Shown piece by piece: positions 6,557 to 7,789 of a stretch of 7,789 bases of DNA (the first letter of the stretch is position 1; every line of letters begins with the position of its first letter). The stretch is from contig JADZDV010000356.1 of NCBI GenBank assembly GCA_020850915.1, positions 1 through 7,789 on the forward strand. The letters run 5' to 3'. The notes under the pieces are model-generated. The model had not been told where the DNA came from and made no database searches. It saw nothing but the letters and a program-made list of their open reading frames with translations. The stretch comes from Chloroflexota bacterium. Lineage in GTDB: Bacteria; Chloroflexota; UBA6077; JADZDV01. A program made the position numbers and the translations under genes.

Positions 6557-7789
6557 GTGTCAGCCCGAGCCGCGATGCTGGCGCCGAGTCGCCGAGCCAG
6601 CTCGCTCGACCGGCCGGCCCCCATGACCAGCACGAGATCGCCGGGTCGAGCGTTAGCGAGCACGAGCGCCTCCGCGGCTTCGAGGCTCTCAGGCGCGTCC
6701 GAGGGCGGGCCGCTGATCCGTGCCGCGAGGGCGTGCGACGTAACCGGAGTGGTGAGAGCGGCTTCGGCCAGGCGGCCAGGCGGCTGAAAGATCGGCAGGA
6801 CTGTAACACGGTCGGCTCTGGAGAGCGCGACGGCGAACTCGGCGAGGAACGTTCGGGCTCGGTGCTCCGTGTGCGGCTCGAAGACGACCCAGATGCGTCC
6901 GCCATGAGCGCCGCGCGCGCCGGCCAGCGTCGCCGCGACAGCGGTGGGGTGGTGCGCGTAGTCGTCCACTACCCACACGCCCCCGCCTCTGCCAGTTGTC
7001 TCGAAGCGGCGCTGTGCGCCGGAGAACTCAGCCAGACCTCGGCAGGCGGCTGCTGGGCTCACGCCGAGTTGAGCCGCCGCCGCGAGCACCGCCGCGGCAT
7101 TGAGGGCGTTGTGGCGACCGCTCAGCCGGACCGCCGCCGCCACCGGCCCGTGCGGCGAGGCGATGCACAGCCGTGCTCCACCGCCGGCCAGCGCTTCGAA
7201 CTGCTCGATCCGCCAGTCGGCAGCGGGCGAGAAGCCGTAGCGGACACGCGCGCGCGGCAGCTCCACTCCGTCAAGCACGATCTCGTCGGCGCACGTGACG
7301 ATGACGCCGTCCGGCCGAACGCGCTCCGCGAACGCCTGGAACGCGGCGATGATCGCTTCGAACGAGCCGAAGTAGTCCAGATGATCGGGCTCCAGGCTGG
7401 TGATGACGGCCACGTTGGGAGCCAGCTCCAGGAAGCGCCGATCGTACTCGTCTGCCTCAACCACGAAGTGCGGCCCCTCGCCGCCGCGCGCTCCCACACT
7501 GAGCCGCGGCACGCCCGCGCCAACCAGGACCGTCGGGTCGAGACCGGCCCGCTCGAGCACGAGGCCCAGCCAGGCTGTGGTGGTGCTCTTGCCGTGCGTG
7601 CCGGCGATCGCCACGCCGACACGCCCCTGCATAAGCGCTCCGATCGCCTGAGCGTGCGTCAGCACGGGAATGCCGAGGCGCCGAGCTTCGATCAGTTCAG
7701 GATTCTCACGATCGATCGCGGCAGAGCGCACGACCAGATCGGGCGTCGCTGGCGTGGAGCCGACTGCACGGTCTCGCCAGGTGGTCTCA
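6553..7789 (-). CDS. murC: UDP-N-acetylmuramate--L-alanine ligase MurC, 5' end outside window
   Basis: 411 codons are visible. The frame stays open to the window edge, so the start lies outside and the GTG at 7729-7731 is internal (DLVVRSAAI reads through it). MurC is the cytoplasmic ATP-dependent ligase that adds L-Ala, the first peptide residue, to UDP-MurNAc. Counting from the first whole codon, motifs are RSAAIDRENPEL (21-32), the P-loop GTHGKSTTT (63-71), the magnesium-site segment EADEYDRRFL (111-120), DHLDYF (135-140), SGRHNALNAAA (223-233), DDYAHHPTAV (275-284) and MGAGRSSEL (389-397). HNxxN and DDYAHHP are typical of Mur ligases and MurC. The missing part should be the N-terminal UDP-binding Rossmann segment with its GIGGxGM loop, roughly 60-80 residues by family length. 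The segment after FEPHTEHRART reads PIFQPPGR, where many MurC proteins have a DIYxAxE-like stretch. Confidence 0.96.
   Translation of the reverse strand, partial: ETTWRDRAVGSTPATPDLVVRSAAIDRENPELIEARRLGIPVLTHAQAIGALMQGRVGVAIAGTHGKSTTTAWLGLVLERAGLDPTVLVGAGVPRLSVGARGGEGPHFVVEADEYDRRFLELAPNVAVITSLEPDHLDYFGSFEAIIAAFQAFAERVRPDGVIVTCADEIVLDGVELPRARVRYGFSPAADWRIEQFEALAGGGARLCIASPHGPVAAAVRLSGRHNALNAAAVLAAAAQLGVSPAAACRGLAEFSGAQRRFETTGRGGGVWVVDDYAHHPTAVAATLAGARGAHGGRIWVVFEPHTEHRARTFLAEFAVALSRADRVTVLPIFQPPGRLAEAALTTPVTSHALAARISGPPSDAPESLEAAEALVLANARPGDLVLVMGAGRSSELARRLGASIAARADT

Noticed and set aside
7729..7731. GTG as the start of murC
   Set aside because: The frame stays open upstream to the window edge and the residues before it (PDLVV) continue a normal MurC segment; starting here would also remove the N-terminal Rossmann part.
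1..7789. Mobile elements, CRISPR arrays, tRNA/rRNA genes or a novel defence-type system
   Set aside because: The coding run is nearly gap-free, made of recognisable genes on one strand, with no transposase, integrase, direct-repeat/spacer pattern or RNA-gene signature.

Overview
The window is a compact, high-GC, single-strand gene run. All seven genes read on the minus strand, so transcription runs from high to low coordinates. It is a division and cell wall (dcw) cluster in the order murC (5' end outside the window), murB, ftsQ, ftsA, ftsZ, a B12-binding-like radical SAM gene, and pgeF (3' end outside the window). The high GC, the FtsA/FtsZ pair, the murC-murB-ftsQ-ftsA-ftsZ order without ddl, the EADEYD-type MurC and the radical SAM gene behind ftsZ together suggest a Chloroflexota bacterium, perhaps near Thermomicrobia/Sphaerobacter. 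That placement is inference from gene order and protein flavour, with no database search behind it.

Layout from high to low coordinate: murC 7789-6553, murB 6556-5609, ftsQ 5612-4614, ftsA 4578-3346, ftsZ 3252-2017, radical SAM 2020-293, pgeF 287-1. murC/murB, murB/ftsQ and ftsZ/radical SAM overlap by four bases (GTGA, ATGA, GTGA), which suggests translational coupling. The gaps are 35 bp (ftsQ-ftsA), 93 bp (ftsA-ftsZ) and 5 bp (radical SAM-pgeF). The 93-bp gap is the only one large enough for regulation. It holds a perfect TATAAT seven bases before the ftsZ ATG, suggesting a separate leaderless ftsZ transcript, and an 18-bp perfect-arm dyad upstream of it.

The genes form a coherent set. MurB makes UDP-MurNAc and MurC adds L-Ala to it. 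PgeF, at the other end of the cluster, belongs to a family that removes the products of MurC mischarging. FtsZ forms the division ring, FtsA ties it to the membrane, and FtsQ/DivIB links the ring to the septal synthase. The radical SAM protein is the one member of unknown function.

I saw no tRNA, rRNA, CRISPR array, insertion sequence, phage gene or attachment site. The many plus-strand open frames are antisense shadows of high-GC genes. I did not find an exotic new system. The points most worth a second look are the ftsZ promoter region, the tripeptide-repeat linker of FtsZ, and the radical SAM gene in a division operon.
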